Assembly (NCBI RefSeq): GCF_018390555.1
Contig: NZ_JAHBGB010000031.1
Location: 1 to 64,000 of the forward strand
Direction of reading: 5' to 3'
From: Ancylobacter oerskovii
GTDB lineage: Bacteria; Pseudomonadota; Alphaproteobacteria; Rhizobiales; Xanthobacteraceae
DNA: 64,000 nucleotides
Shown: piece after piece, positions 7,784 to 16,826 of the stretch
Position numbering within the stretch: the first letter of the stretch is position 1
Layout: the number at the start of each line of letters is the position of its first letter
The notes under the pieces: generated by a model
Databases searched by the model: none
What the model was told of the DNA's origin: nothing
Seen by the model: the letters and a program-made list of their open reading frames with translations, nothing else
Program-made: the position numbers and the translations under genes

Positions 7784-9031
7784 TCAGATGTCGTAATGGT
7801 CGATGAAGTCGGCGAGCACGCGCATGGCGGTTTCGATATCCTCGGGCGCGGCATATTCCGCCGGATTGTGGCTGATACCACCGCGGCAGCGCACGAACAG
7901 CATGGCGAAGGGGATGTGCCCCGCAAATGCCATGGCATCATGCCCGGCGCCACTCGGCATCCGCCGCTCCGGTAGCCCCAGCCGCGCCATCGCCGCGGCG
8001 AGCCGCTGTTGCAGGCCGCCGTCGCAGAGGGCCGCCGGTGCCTCGTAGCCGATATCGAGATGGACCGAAACGCCCCGCGTCGCGGCGATCGCCTCGAGGG
8101 CCGCGCGGATGGCCGCCACCGCACGGGCGCGCACGGCGTCGTCCGGCGCCCGGACGTCGAGGGTGAAGGACACCTGGCCCGGCACGGTGTTCGGCGCGGC
8201 ATGGTCGATCTCCAGCCGGCCGACCGTCGCCACGAGATCGGCTTCCGAGCGCCCCAGCCGCTCGACGGCGAGCATCATCTCCGCGCTCGCCGCCAGCGCA
8301 TCCCTGCGCAGCGCCATCGGCACGGTGCCCGCATGGCCGCTCTCGCCGGTCACGGTGACGCGCCCGCGATTGGCCCCGTTGATCGCCGTCACCACGGCGA
8401 CCGCGAGCCCCTCCCTTTCGAGCACGGGCCCCTGCTCGATGTGCAGCTCGACATAGCCCAGCACCTTCGCCGGGTCGCGCGCTTCCGCGGCGATCCGGTC
8501 GGGATCGCAGCCGAAGGCCGCCAATGCCGCACGCCGCGAGACGCCCTCCGCGTCGCGCTCCTCCAGCAGCGCGGGATCGAACCGGCCGGCCAGCGCCCGC
8601 GAGCCGCCGAGCGCGCTCGCAAAGCGCACGCCTTCCTCGTCGCCGAACGCGACCACCTCGATGGCGAAGGCAAGGCGGCGTTTGGCGGCGTGCAGCCGGC
8701 GCACCACCTCGATGGCGGCGACGACGCCGAGATTGCCGTCGAATCGCCCGGCATTGCGCACCGTATCGATATGCGAGCCGAGGATCAGCGTCGGGGCGCC
8801 CGCGCTCGAGGCCGCATAGCGTCCCACGACATTGCCGACGGAATCGAGCCGGGCCTCCATTCCCGCCTGCCGCATCCAGGCGGCAACCTGCTCCGTGGCG
8901 CGCCGGTGGGCGGGGCCGAGATAAAGCCGGGTCAGCGCGCCGGGCTGGTCGCTGATGGCGGCGAGGGCGACCAGCCGCTCCTCGACCCCCAGCGCCGCGT
9001 CGGCCTCGGGAAGAGTGGCGGCGGCGGTCAT
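7784..9031 (-). CDS. M20-family allantoate amidohydrolase / N-carbamoyl amino-acid hydrolase
   Basis: A 415-residue dinuclear-metal amidase of the hydantoinase/carbamoylase (HyuC/AllC) family. Metal ligands are visible in GSHIDTV (H87), GRFDGNLGV (D98), FGDEEG (E132/E133), LHIEQGP and the late HNPAEYA. A dimerisation domain occupies about 210-330. The ATG overlaps the PuuD stop (ATGA), so translation is probably coupled. In this position allantoate amidohydrolase activity (allantoate to ureidoglycine, CO2 and ammonia) is the most economical reading because it would follow PuuE. N-carbamoyl amino-acid or ureidoglycolate hydrolysis cannot be excluded from sequence. Confidence 0.87.
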   Translation of the reverse strand: MTAAATLPEADAALGVEERLVALAAISDQPGALTRLYLGPAHRRATEQVAAWMRQAGMEARLDSVGNVVGRYAASSAGAPTLILGSHIDTVRNAGRFDGNLGVVAAIEVVRRLHAAKRRLAFAIEVVAFGDEEGVRFASALGGSRALAGRFDPALLEERDAEGVSRRAALAAFGCDPDRIAAEARDPAKVLGYVELHIEQGPVLEREGLAVAVVTAINGANRGRVTVTGESGHAGTVPMALRRDALAASAEMMLAVERLGRSEADLVATVGRLEIDHAAPNTVPGQVSFTLDVRAPDDAVRARAVAAIRAALEAIAATRGVSVHLDIGYEAPAALCDGGLQQRLAAAMARLGLPERRMPSGAGHDAMAFAGHIPFAMLFVRCRGGISHNPAEYAAPEDIETAMRVLADFIDHYDI

Positions 9032-10245
9032 TTCAGCGACGCCCACTGCACCAGCGCGCGGCGCTCTTCCGGGGTGATTTCCGAAATATTGTTCGGCGGC
9101 ATGGCATTGGTCTCGCCGGCATAGAGCACGATGCGCGACTTCCACAGCGCGATGTGCTCGGGCGTGTCGAGCCGCACGCCCTTCGGCGCGACCGTGATGC
9201 CCGGCCAGGCCGGCGTCTCGGCATGGCACATGGCGCAGCGGCCCTGCACGATGCCGACGATGTCCTCCGGCGCCGGCGCCGCGGCGTCGACGGCCGCGCT
9301 CTCCGGCAGGGGATCGAGGCCGAGCTGCTCCCGCGCCGCCGGGGCGGTGAGCGCGGAGATCGCGATGGCGGCGACGAGGCAGGCGGCGGCGACGCCCCAG
9401 GTCCACCAGGGATCGCCCCTGCCGGTGTGGCGGACATTGTAGAACACCCGCACCAGCGCGCCCGCGACCAGCACCAGCCCGACGATCACATAGGCATAGG
9501 GCGAGGTGTAGACCAGCGCGAAATGGTTCGACAGCATCAGGAACAGGACGGGAAGCGTCAGGTAGTTGTTGTGGGTCGAGCGGGTCTTGGCCTGCTTCCC
9601 ATAGGCCGGGTTCGGCGTGCGCCCCGCCACGAGATCGGCGATGACCTTGCGCTGGTTCGGCATGATGTTGAGGAAGACGTTGCCCACCATCATCGTGCCC
9701 ATCAGCGCGCCGGTGTGGATCATCGCGCCGCGGCCGGAAAACACCTGCTGGTAGAACCACGCCATGGCGACGATGAAGGCGAAGCCCACGGCGGCCAGCG
9801 CCATTTCCCGCTTGGCGAGCGGCGAGCGCACCAGCCCGTCATAGACCAGCCAGCCGACGATCAGCGAGCCGATGCCGATGCCGGCCGCCTGCAGCGGGGC
9901 TAGCGCCTGCACCGCTGGGTCGACCAGATAGAGGTCGGCGCCGAGATAATAGATCCAGCCCAGCAGGAACATCCCGGAAAGCCAGGTGCTGTAGGCCTGC
10001 CATTTGTGCCAGATGAGGTGTTCCGGCAGCTTCGCCGGCGCGACGAGATATTTGCGGACCTGATAGAAGCCGCCGCCATGCACCTCCCAGGCCTCGCCGC
10101 CCTTGCCGGTGGGGATCTCCGGCAAGCTGCGCAGCGCGGCGTCCAGATGCATGAAATAGAAGGATGAGCCGATCCACGCGATGCCCGCAGTGATGTGCGT
10201 CCAGCGCGTGATCAGGGACACCCACTCGATGACGACGCTCTCCAT
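9028..10245 (-). CDS. puuD: Urate hydroxylase PuuD (membrane, cytochrome c domain)
   Basis: A 405-residue integral membrane protein with the PuuD urate oxidase N-terminal domain (about eight membrane segments within residues 1-300) and a periplasmic C-terminal cytochrome c domain with CAMCH (C337, C340, H341) and a likely axial methionine in NAMPPN. PuuD oxidises urate to 5-hydroxyisourate and passes electrons to the respiratory chain instead of making hydrogen peroxide. It leads the leftward operon with the M20 hydrolase and DUF3830 gene and is divergent from uraH, whose product acts on its product. Confidence 0.94.
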   Translation of the reverse strand: MESVVIEWVSLITRWTHITAGIAWIGSSFYFMHLDAALRSLPEIPTGKGGEAWEVHGGGFYQVRKYLVAPAKLPEHLIWHKWQAYSTWLSGMFLLGWIYYLGADLYLVDPAVQALAPLQAAGIGIGSLIVGWLVYDGLVRSPLAKREMALAAVGFAFIVAMAWFYQQVFSGRGAMIHTGALMGTMMVGNVFLNIMPNQRKVIADLVAGRTPNPAYGKQAKTRSTHNNYLTLPVLFLMLSNHFALVYTSPYAYVIVGLVLVAGALVRVFYNVRHTGRGDPWWTWGVAAACLVAAIAISALTAPAAREQLGLDPLPESAAVDAAAPAPEDIVGIVQGRCAMCHAETPAWPGITVAPKGVRLDTPEHIALWKSRIVLYAGETNAMPPNNISEITPEERRALVQWASLK

Positions 10246-10499
10246 CGCCGAACCTCCCTCGACACTTCACGGCAGGAATAGCGCAAAGCCGGCCATCCGA
10301 TAGCGCCGGAAAGCGCAGAGCACTTTCAAGCAATTTCAGAAAATCGCCCTCCGGGCCGGCGGAAACCGCTCGTCCCCCGCCACGTCCCGGCAGGCGGGCA
10401 TGCGTCCGGCGCGAAAGACTTTCCGCCATCGGTTGAAAACGCCGCGCGGCTCAGGCGCTATGCTGACGGTCCAGGACAAAGCGAGGTGGATTGCGCTCC
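10246..10499. promoter_or_regulatory. Divergent control region between puuD and uraH
   Basis: This 254-base gap must carry both promoters of the urate pathway. No operator palindrome stands out by eye. AGGTGG at 10483-10488 lies ahead of the uraH ATG. Confidence 0.4.
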
Positions 10500-10850
10500 A
10501 TGGGACGACTGACGACACATGTACTCGACACCACGCGCGGCACGCCCGCCGCCGGGGTAAGGATCGAGCTCCAGCGTGAGGCCGCCGGCGGGTTCACGAC
10601 CATCGCCGAGGCCAGCACCAATGGCGATGGCCGCTGCGACGCGCCGCTGCTCGGGAGTGACAGGATGCAGGCCGGCACCTATCAGCTCCTGTTCCATGTC
10701 GGCGCCTATTTCCGGGCGGCGCTGGGCCGGGAGGCCTCGCCCTTCCTCGACGTCGTGCCGGTGCGCTTCGCGATCACCGACGCGGACGGCCATTACCACG
10801 TCCCCCTCGTGGTGACGCCCTGGAGCTATTCGACCTATCGCGGAAGCTGA
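10500..10850 (+). CDS. uraH: 5-hydroxyisourate hydrolase (transthyretin-like)
   Basis: A 116-residue transthyretin-related protein. It has the N-terminal [16 protein letters not shown] signature (catalytic histidine of the family) and ends in the diagnostic YRGS tetrapeptide. It hydrolyses 5-hydroxyisourate to OHCU, the step after PuuD. The ATG at 10500 is preferred over an in-frame TTG nine bases upstream because family members begin at this point. Four bases separate its stop from the puuE-uraD fusion, so the two are co-transcribed. Confidence 0.95.
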   Translation: MGRLTTHVLDTTRGTPAAGVRIELQREAAGGFTTIAEASTNGDGRCDAPLLGSDRMQAGTYQLLFHVGAYFRAALGREASPFLDVVPVRFAITDADGHYHVPLVVTPWSYSTYRGS

Positions 10851-10854
10851 CCCG

Positions 10855-12306
10855 ATGACGATCGACGACAAATCGCCCGACGACAAATTGCCCGGCACCG
10901 CCTATCCCCGCGACATGGTGGGCTATGGCCGCACCCCGCCCTTCGCCGATTGGCCCGGCGGCGCCCGCGTCGCGGTGCAGTTCGTGATCAATTACGAGGA
11001 GGGCGGGGAGAACAACGTCCTGCATGGGGATGCCGCCTCCGAGGCCTTCCTTTCCGAGATCGTCGGTGCCGCGCCCTGGCCGGGCGAGCGGCACATGAAC
11101 ATGGAGTCGATCTACGAATATGGCTCCCGCGCCGGCTTCTGGCGGCTGCACCGGCTGTTCACCGAGCGCGACATGCCGGTCACCGTCTACGGCGTCGCCA
11201 CCGCCATGCAGCGCAACGCCGAAGTCGTGGCGGCGATGAACGAGGCTGGGTGGGAGATCGCCACCCACGGGCTGAAATGGATCGACTACCGCTCCATCCC
11301 GGCCGAAACCGAGGCCGCCCACATCGCCGAGGCGGTGCGCATCCACACCGCGGTCGCCGGCACCCGCCCGCTGGGCCTCTATCAGGGCCGGTCCTCGGTC
11401 AACACCGTCCGGCTCGGCATGGAGGAAGGCGGCTTCCTCTATCTCGCCGATTCCTATGCCGACGATCTGCCCTACTGGCTCGAAGGCCCGCGCGGGCCGC
11501 AGCTCGTGGTGCCCTATACGCTCGATGCCAACGACATGCGCTTCGCCACGGCGCAGGGCTTCAATTCGGGCGACCAGTTCTTCGCCTATCTGAAGGACAG
11601 CTTCGACACGCTCTATGCCGAAGGCGCGGCCTCCCCGAAGATGCTCTCGGTCGGCCTGCATTGCCGGCTCGTCGGGCGCCCCGGCCGGGCGGCGGCGCTC
11701 GCGCGCTTTCTCGACTATGTTCGTTCGCACGACCAGGCCTGGGTGCCGACGCGCCTCGACATCGCCCGGCACTGGATCCGCCGTCATCCGCCGGCCGGAG
11801 GCTGGAAGCCGGGCCGGCTGTCGCGGACGCTCTTCGTCGAGCGCTTCGGCGGCGTCTACGAGCATTCGCCCTGGATCGCGGAGGCCGCGTACGAGGCCGG
11901 GCTCGGCACGCCGGCCGATACCGCCGAGGGCCTCGCCACCGCCATGGCGGCGGCGGCGGCGCGCGGCACCGCCGAGCAGAAGCGGGCGCTGATCCTCGCC
12001 CACCCGGACCTTGCCGGCCGTCTCGCGCTGGCCGGCGAACTCACCGCGGAATCCACCGGCGAGCAGGCCGGCGCCGGCCTCGACCGGCTCACGCCGGACG
12101 AACTTTCCCGTTTCACCGCGCTCAACGACGCCTATCGCGGCCGGTTCGGCTTTCCCTTCATCATGGCGGTGAAAGGCAGGACCAAGGCCGACATTCTCGA
12201 CGCGTTCGAGCGCCGGCTGCAGAACGACGCCGCCACCGAGGAGGAGACGGCGCTCGGCCAGATCGACCGCATCGCCCTGCTGCGCCTGCGCGACATCCTC
12301 CCCTGA
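10855..12306 (+). CDS. puuE: PuuE-type allantoinase fused to OHCU decarboxylase (UraD)
   Basis: A 483-residue fusion. Residues 1-312 are a polysaccharide-deacetylase-like PuuE domain (VQFVINYEEGGENN, HMNMESIYEYGSRAG, GWEIATHG). Residues 320-483 are a complete UraD domain (FGGVYEHSPWIAE, HPDLAGRL at 383-390, RFGFPFIMAVKGR). UraD converts OHCU to S-allantoin and PuuE opens allantoin to allantoate, so one chain carries two consecutive steps. Such N-terminal fusions to UraD are known in proteobacteria. It is co-transcribed with uraH and ends convergently with guaD at a strong hairpin. Metal dependence differs from classical allantoinases. Confidence 0.93.
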   Translation: MTIDDKSPDDKLPGTAYPRDMVGYGRTPPFADWPGGARVAVQFVINYEEGGENNVLHGDAASEAFLSEIVGAAPWPGERHMNMESIYEYGSRAGFWRLHRLFTERDMPVTVYGVATAMQRNAEVVAAMNEAGWEIATHGLKWIDYRSIPAETEAAHIAEAVRIHTAVAGTRPLGLYQGRSSVNTVRLGMEEGGFLYLADSYADDLPYWLEGPRGPQLVVPYTLDANDMRFATAQGFNSGDQFFAYLKDSFDTLYAEGAASPKMLSVGLHCRLVGRPGRAAALARFLDYVRSHDQAWVPTRLDIARHWIRRHPPAGGWKPGRLSRTLFVERFGGVYEHSPWIAEAAYEAGLGTPADTAEGLATAMAAAAARGTAEQKRALILAHPDLAGRLALAGELTAESTGEQAGAGLDRLTPDELSRFTALNDAYRGRFGFPFIMAVKGRTKADILDAFERRLQNDAATEEETALGQIDRIALLRLRDILP

Positions 12307-12330
12307 GAGGGTCGGCATCCCCGACATGAA

Positions 12331-12360
12331 GACGCCGCCATCCGATGGGATGGCGGCGTC
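12331..12360. terminator. Strong bidirectional terminator
   Basis: A perfect 13-bp stem (GACGCCGCCATCC, 12331-12343, and its complement at 12348-12360) with a GATG loop sits between convergent puuE-uraD and guaD. It is followed by CTTCGTTC on the plus strand. Confidence 0.8.
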
Positions 12361-12382
12361 CTTCGTTCGGGACCGGGCCGGC

Positions 12383-13690
12383 TCAGCCGACCGGGACCGC
12401 CGGCTTCATCGGCTGGCCGGCGACATAGGTCTGGGCCACCGCCCGATCGTCGCCGAGGATCTGCAGCAGGAACAGCTCTTCCGACAGCGTCTCGATCCGC
12501 TCGGCCCGCAGCGCCATGTCGGGCGTCGCACGGGAATCGAGCACCACGAGGTCCGCCTCCCCGCCCGGCCGGATGGAGCCGATCCGGTCCTCCATCCCCA
12601 GCGCCACGGCATTGCCCCGGGTCGCCCAGTGGAAGGCGGCGAGCGGGTGCAGCTTCTGGCTCCGAAGCTGCAGGACCTTGTAGCCCTCGTTCAGGGTCTG
12701 GAGCAGCGAGTAGCTGGTGCCGCCGCCGACATCGGTGGCGATCCCCGAGACGATCCCGGCGGCGCGCAGGCCATCCGCGTCGAACAGGCCGGAACCGAGG
12801 AACAGGTTCGAGGTCGGGCAGAAGATCGCCCGCGTCCCGGTCTCGGCCATGCGCGCGATCTCGCGCTCGCGCAGATGGATGCAGTGCCCCATGAGCGACT
12901 GCCGGCCGAGCAGGCCGTACCGCTCGTAGACATCGAGATAGTCGCGCGCCGCGGGATAGAGCTGGAGCGTGTAGTCGATCTCGGCGAGGTTCTCGCTGAG
13001 ATGGCTCTGGATGTGCATCGCCGGATATTCGGCGGCCAGGGCGCCGGCGGCTTCCATCTGCTCCGGCGTGGAGGTGATGGCGAAGCGCGGGGTGATGGCG
13101 AAGCGCAGCCGGCCATTGCCGTGCCAGCGGGCGATCAGCGCCTTGGAATCGTCATAGCCCGACTGCGCGGTGTCCCGCACGCCCTCGGGCGCGTTGCGGT
13201 CCATCATCACCTTGCCCGCGATGAGCGCCATGCCGCGCGCATCCGCCGCCTCGAACAGCGCTTCCGTGCTCCCCCGGTGGACCGAGGAGAACGCGCAGGC
13301 CGTCGTCGTGCCATGCGCGACGAGCTGGTCGAGAAAGGCGCCCGCCATGCGGGTCGCGTGGTCCCTGTCGGCGTAGCGCGCTTCCTCGGGGAAAGTGTAG
13401 CGGTTCAGCCAGTCGAGCAGCTGCGTTCCCCAGCTCGCGATCACCTGCACCTGCGGGAAATGGATGTGCGGGTCGATGAAGCCCGGCAGGATGAGATGCG
13501 GCCGGTGGTCGATCTCGCGCGCGCCGTCAGCGAGACCCTGCCGGCGCAGCTCGTCATGGCTGCCGACCGCCTCGATCACGCCGTCGGCGATCAGGATCGC
13601 GCCGTCCTCGATATAGAGATGGTTGTCCTCCGTCTCCGCCGGATCGGCATGGAAGGTGAGGATGCGGCCGCGCAGCAGGGTCTTGGTCAT
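12383..13690 (-). CDS. guaD: Guanine deaminase
   Basis: A 435-residue amidohydrolase. Metal ligands are seen in DPHIHFPQ (H75, H77), QSHLSEN, GHCIHL and ATDVGGGTSYS, which together mark guanine deaminase rather than cytosine or chlorohydrolase relatives. It deaminates guanine to xanthine, the substrate of the adjacent Xdh complex. The ATG at 13690 is 14 bases beyond the xdhC stop; an upstream in-frame TTG is less likely. It is the last gene of xdhA-xdhB-xdhC-guaD. Confidence 0.93.
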   Translation of the reverse strand: MTKTLLRGRILTFHADPAETEDNHLYIEDGAILIADGVIEAVGSHDELRRQGLADGAREIDHRPHLILPGFIDPHIHFPQVQVIASWGTQLLDWLNRYTFPEEARYADRDHATRMAGAFLDQLVAHGTTTACAFSSVHRGSTEALFEAADARGMALIAGKVMMDRNAPEGVRDTAQSGYDDSKALIARWHGNGRLRFAITPRFAITSTPEQMEAAGALAAEYPAMHIQSHLSENLAEIDYTLQLYPAARDYLDVYERYGLLGRQSLMGHCIHLREREIARMAETGTRAIFCPTSNLFLGSGLFDADGLRAAGIVSGIATDVGGGTSYSLLQTLNEGYKVLQLRSQKLHPLAAFHWATRGNAVALGMEDRIGSIRPGGEADLVVLDSRATPDMALRAERIETLSEELFLLQILGDDRAVAQTYVAGQPMKPAVPVG

Positions 13691-13704
13691 GTGTCGCTCA
13701 AGGC

Positions 13705-14484
13705 TCAATCGGAAAGGCAGATGGTGGCGGGGACCTCGGCCGGCGCGGCAAGGCCCGGGCCGGGGCCCGCTCCGTGCGTCAGCAGGGCCGACAGGATCTC
13801 GGCGCAGGCGAAGGCGGCAATCACCTCCGGCCGCTTGTCACGGGGAAACCCGGCGCCCACCGGGCAGACCAGCGGCCGGGTGTCGACGCCCTCCAGCGCG
13901 GCATGGCGCTGGAAGGTCGCGCGCTTGGTGCGGCTGCCGATCATGCCGACATAGGCCGCGTCCCGACGCCTCAGCACTTCGACCGCGAGCAGGAAGTCGA
14001 GCGCGTGGTCGTGGGTCAGGATGACATAGGCGGCGCCGGGCGGCGCGCTGCGCACCTCGGCTTCCGGCAGGGCTGTCAGGGTGACGGGGATGCCGGGTGC
14101 GGCAAGCGCGAGCTCGTCGGCCCTCTGGTCGATGAGGCGCGGGGACAGCGGCAGCGGATGCAGCGCGCCGGCCAGCGCGCGCCCGACATGGCCGGCGCCG
14201 AAGATGAGCACGGGCGGCCCGGGTTGGGGCGGGGTGGGCGCCGCCCGGTCGAGGCCCAGCCGGACGCGGCCGCCGCAGCATTGGCCGATGGCGGGACCGA
14301 GGGGAACGTCCATCTGCGCGGTCGCCTCGCCGCGCGCCAGCATCTGCCGGGCGCGATCGATCGCCATATATTCGAGATGGCCGCCGCCGATGGTGCCGCT
14401 CACCGTGTCGGGGCCGACGAACATCTCGGCGCCTTCCTCGCGCGGGGTCGAGCCGCGCGCCCGCACGACGCGCACCCGGATCAT
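13705..14484 (-). CDS. xdhC: XdhC, molybdenum-cofactor insertion chaperone
   Basis: A 259-residue XdhC/CoxI protein. The N-terminal domain has VVRARGSTPREEGAEMFVG and TIGGGHLEY; the C-terminal Rossmann domain has VLIFGAGHVGRALA and VGMIGSRTKRATF. It delivers sulfurated molybdenum cofactor to XdhB. The ATG at 14484 overlaps the xdhB stop (ATGA). The protein starts about 20 residues later than many XdhC proteins, but the reading frame upstream is XdhB shadow, so this is the only sensible start. Confidence 0.92.
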   Translation of the reverse strand: MIRVRVVRARGSTPREEGAEMFVGPDTVSGTIGGGHLEYMAIDRARQMLARGEATAQMDVPLGPAIGQCCGGRVRLGLDRAAPTPPQPGPPVLIFGAGHVGRALAGALHPLPLSPRLIDQRADELALAAPGIPVTLTALPEAEVRSAPPGAAYVILTHDHALDFLLAVEVLRRRDAAYVGMIGSRTKRATFQRHAALEGVDTRPLVCPVGAGFPRDKRPEVIAAFACAEILSALLTHGAGPGPGLAAPAEVPATICLSD

Positions 14485-16811
14485 GGCGCCTTCCCCCCCT
14501 TCAGCCGCTCGACCGCCATGAGCACCCGCTCGGGGGTCGCCGGCGCATCGAGGCGCGGGGCCTCGCGATAATCCGCCACCGAGGCGACCGCCATGCCGAG
14601 CGCCTCGAACACCGAGATGCCGAGCATGAAGGGCGGCTCGCCCACCGCCTTGGAGCGCTTGATGGTGCGCTCGCGGTTCACCGACCATTCGGCGAGCGCG
14701 ACGTTGAAGATCTTCGGCCGGTCGGAGGCGAGCGGGATCTTGTAGGTGGAGGGCGCGTGCGTGCGCAGCCGGCCCGCCTCGTCCCACCAGAGTTCCTCGC
14801 TGGTCAGCCAGCCCGCGCCCTGCACGAAGGCGCCCTCGACCTGCCCCTTGTCGATGGCGGGGTTCAGCGAGCGGCCGACATCGTGCAGCACGTCGACGCG
14901 CTCCACCGTGTACTCGCCGGTGAGGGTATCGACCGCCACTTCGGCGCAGGCCGCGCCATAGGCGAAATAATAGAACGGCCGTCCGCGCCCCTCCGCCCGG
15001 TTCCAGTGGATCTTCGGCGTGGCATAGAAGCCGGCGGCGGAGAGCTGCACCCGCGCGAAATAGGCCTCGCGCACCACCTGCTCGAAGGCGATGGCCTCGC
15101 CGCGCACGAGCACCCGGTTGCGGGCGAAGACGATCTCATCCGCGGTCGCATCGCGGCTCTCGCACAGGAAGCGGACCAGCCGCGCCTTGATCTGCGCGCA
15201 GGCATCGAGCGCGGCCATGCCGTTGAGGTCGGTGCCGGAAGAGGCCGCGGTCGCCGAGGTGTTCGGCACCTTCTCGGTGGTGGTCTTGGTGATCTTGATG
15301 CGGTCGAGATCGATCTGGAACGCCTCGGCCACGACCTGCGCCACCTTGGTGTGCAGGCCTTGGCCCATCTCGCAGCCGCCATGGTTGAGATGGACCGAGC
15401 CGTCCGAATAGACATGCACCAGCGCGCCGGCCTGGTTGTAGTGGGTGGCGGTGAAGCTGATGCCGAACTTCACCGGGGTCAGCGCGATGCCGCGCCGGAT
15501 GACGCCACCGTTCGCGTTGAGGTCGAGCACGGCCTGCCGGCGGCGGGCATAGTCGGCGCTCGCCTCCAGCTCCTCGAAGAGGCGCGGCAGGATCTGGTCC
15601 TCGACCGGCTGGTGATAGGGCGTGAGCTGGCCATTGCAGTAGAGGTTCGCCTTGCGCACCGCCAGCGTGTCCTGCCCGGTCGCGTAGGCGATTTCCTCGA
15701 TGAGGCGTTCGGCGACGATCACGCCCTGGGGCCCGCCGAAGCCGCGAAAGGCGGTGTTGCTGACCGTATGGGTGCGCCAGGGATGCGAGCGCAGCTCCAC
15801 ATCCGGGTAGAAATAGGCATTGTCGGCGTGGAACAGCGCCCGGTCGGTCACCGGCCCCGAGAGGTCGGCGGAGAAGCCGCAGCGGGCATGCCAGTCGCCG
15901 GTCACCGCCCGGATCCGTCCGGCCTCGTCGAAGCCGACCTCGTAATCGACCACGAAGTCGTGCCGCTTGCCGGTGGCGATCATGTCCTCGTCGCGGTCGG
16001 GCCGCAGCTTGACAGCGCAGCCGAGCCTGCGGGCCGCGATGGCGGCGATGCAGGCGAAGAGGTTCATCTGGGTTTCCTTGCCGCCGAACCCCCCGCCCAT
16101 GCGGCGCACATTCACCACCACCGCATGGGCGCGGATGCCGAGCGCATGGGCGACCATGTGCTGGACCTCGCTCGGATGCTGGGTCGAGACGAACAGCGCC
16201 ATCTCGTCGTCCTCGCCGGGAATGGCGAGGGCGATCTGTCCTTCGAGGTAGAAATGGTCCTGCCCGCCGATCGAGAAGCGGCCGGCGATGCGGCGCGGCG
16301 CCGACGCCATCGCGGCTTCGGGCGCGCCGCGGCGCAGCTTCAGGGGCTCGGTCACGTAATCCATGCCGGCGGCACGCGCGGCGAGCGGATCGAGATGGTG
16401 CGGCAGCGCCTCGTAGTCGATCTCGGCCAGCGCCGCCGCCTTGCGGGCCTGAAGCCGGGTCCGGGCGATGACGGCGAAGACCGGCTGGCCGTGGAACAGC
16501 ACCTCGTCTTCGGCGAAGATCGGGTCGTCATGCTTGCCGGTGGGGCTGACATCGTTATGGCCGTGCAGGTCGGTGGCCGTCAGCACCATGACGACGCCGG
16601 GCGCCGCCCGTACCTTGTCGAGCTCCATCCTGCGGATGCGGCCATGCGCCACCGTCGACAGGCCGAGCGCCGCATGCAGCGTCCCCGCCGGCTCGGCGAT
16701 GTCGTCGGTATAATCCGCCCGGCCGCTGACATGCTTGATGGCGGAATCATGGGCCACGCCCTGGTGCGCGCTGCCGAGGGCCGTCTCGCGCTCGATGATG
16801 TCGTGCTTCAT
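14481..16811 (-). CDS. xdhB: Xanthine dehydrogenase molybdopterin-binding subunit
   Basis: A 776-residue large subunit of the bacterial two-subunit enzyme. Visible family marks are HVSGRADYTDDI near the start, RRMGGGFGGKE, GGCEMGQGLHTKVAQ, GRSLNPAIDKGQVEGAF, and KAVGEPPFMLG with the catalytic glutamate. It holds the molybdenum site that hydroxylates hypoxanthine and xanthine to urate. AGGAGG lies six bases before the ATG. Fifteen bases separate it from xdhA and it overlaps xdhC. Confidence 0.95.
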   Translation of the reverse strand: MKHDIIERETALGSAHQGVAHDSAIKHVSGRADYTDDIAEPAGTLHAALGLSTVAHGRIRRMELDKVRAAPGVVMVLTATDLHGHNDVSPTGKHDDPIFAEDEVLFHGQPVFAVIARTRLQARKAAALAEIDYEALPHHLDPLAARAAGMDYVTEPLKLRRGAPEAAMASAPRRIAGRFSIGGQDHFYLEGQIALAIPGEDDEMALFVSTQHPSEVQHMVAHALGIRAHAVVVNVRRMGGGFGGKETQMNLFACIAAIAARRLGCAVKLRPDRDEDMIATGKRHDFVVDYEVGFDEAGRIRAVTGDWHARCGFSADLSGPVTDRALFHADNAYFYPDVELRSHPWRTHTVSNTAFRGFGGPQGVIVAERLIEEIAYATGQDTLAVRKANLYCNGQLTPYHQPVEDQILPRLFEELEASADYARRRQAVLDLNANGGVIRRGIALTPVKFGISFTATHYNQAGALVHVYSDGSVHLNHGGCEMGQGLHTKVAQVVAEAFQIDLDRIKITKTTTEKVPNTSATAASSGTDLNGMAALDACAQIKARLVRFLCESRDATADEIVFARNRVLVRGEAIAFEQVVREAYFARVQLSAAGFYATPKIHWNRAEGRGRPFYYFAYGAACAEVAVDTLTGEYTVERVDVLHDVGRSLNPAIDKGQVEGAFVQGAGWLTSEELWWDEAGRLRTHAPSTYKIPLASDRPKIFNVALAEWSVNRERTIKRSKAVGEPPFMLGISVFEALGMAVASVADYREAPRLDAPATPERVLMAVERLKGGKAP

Positions 16812-16826
16812 CCCAGCCTCCTTGCC

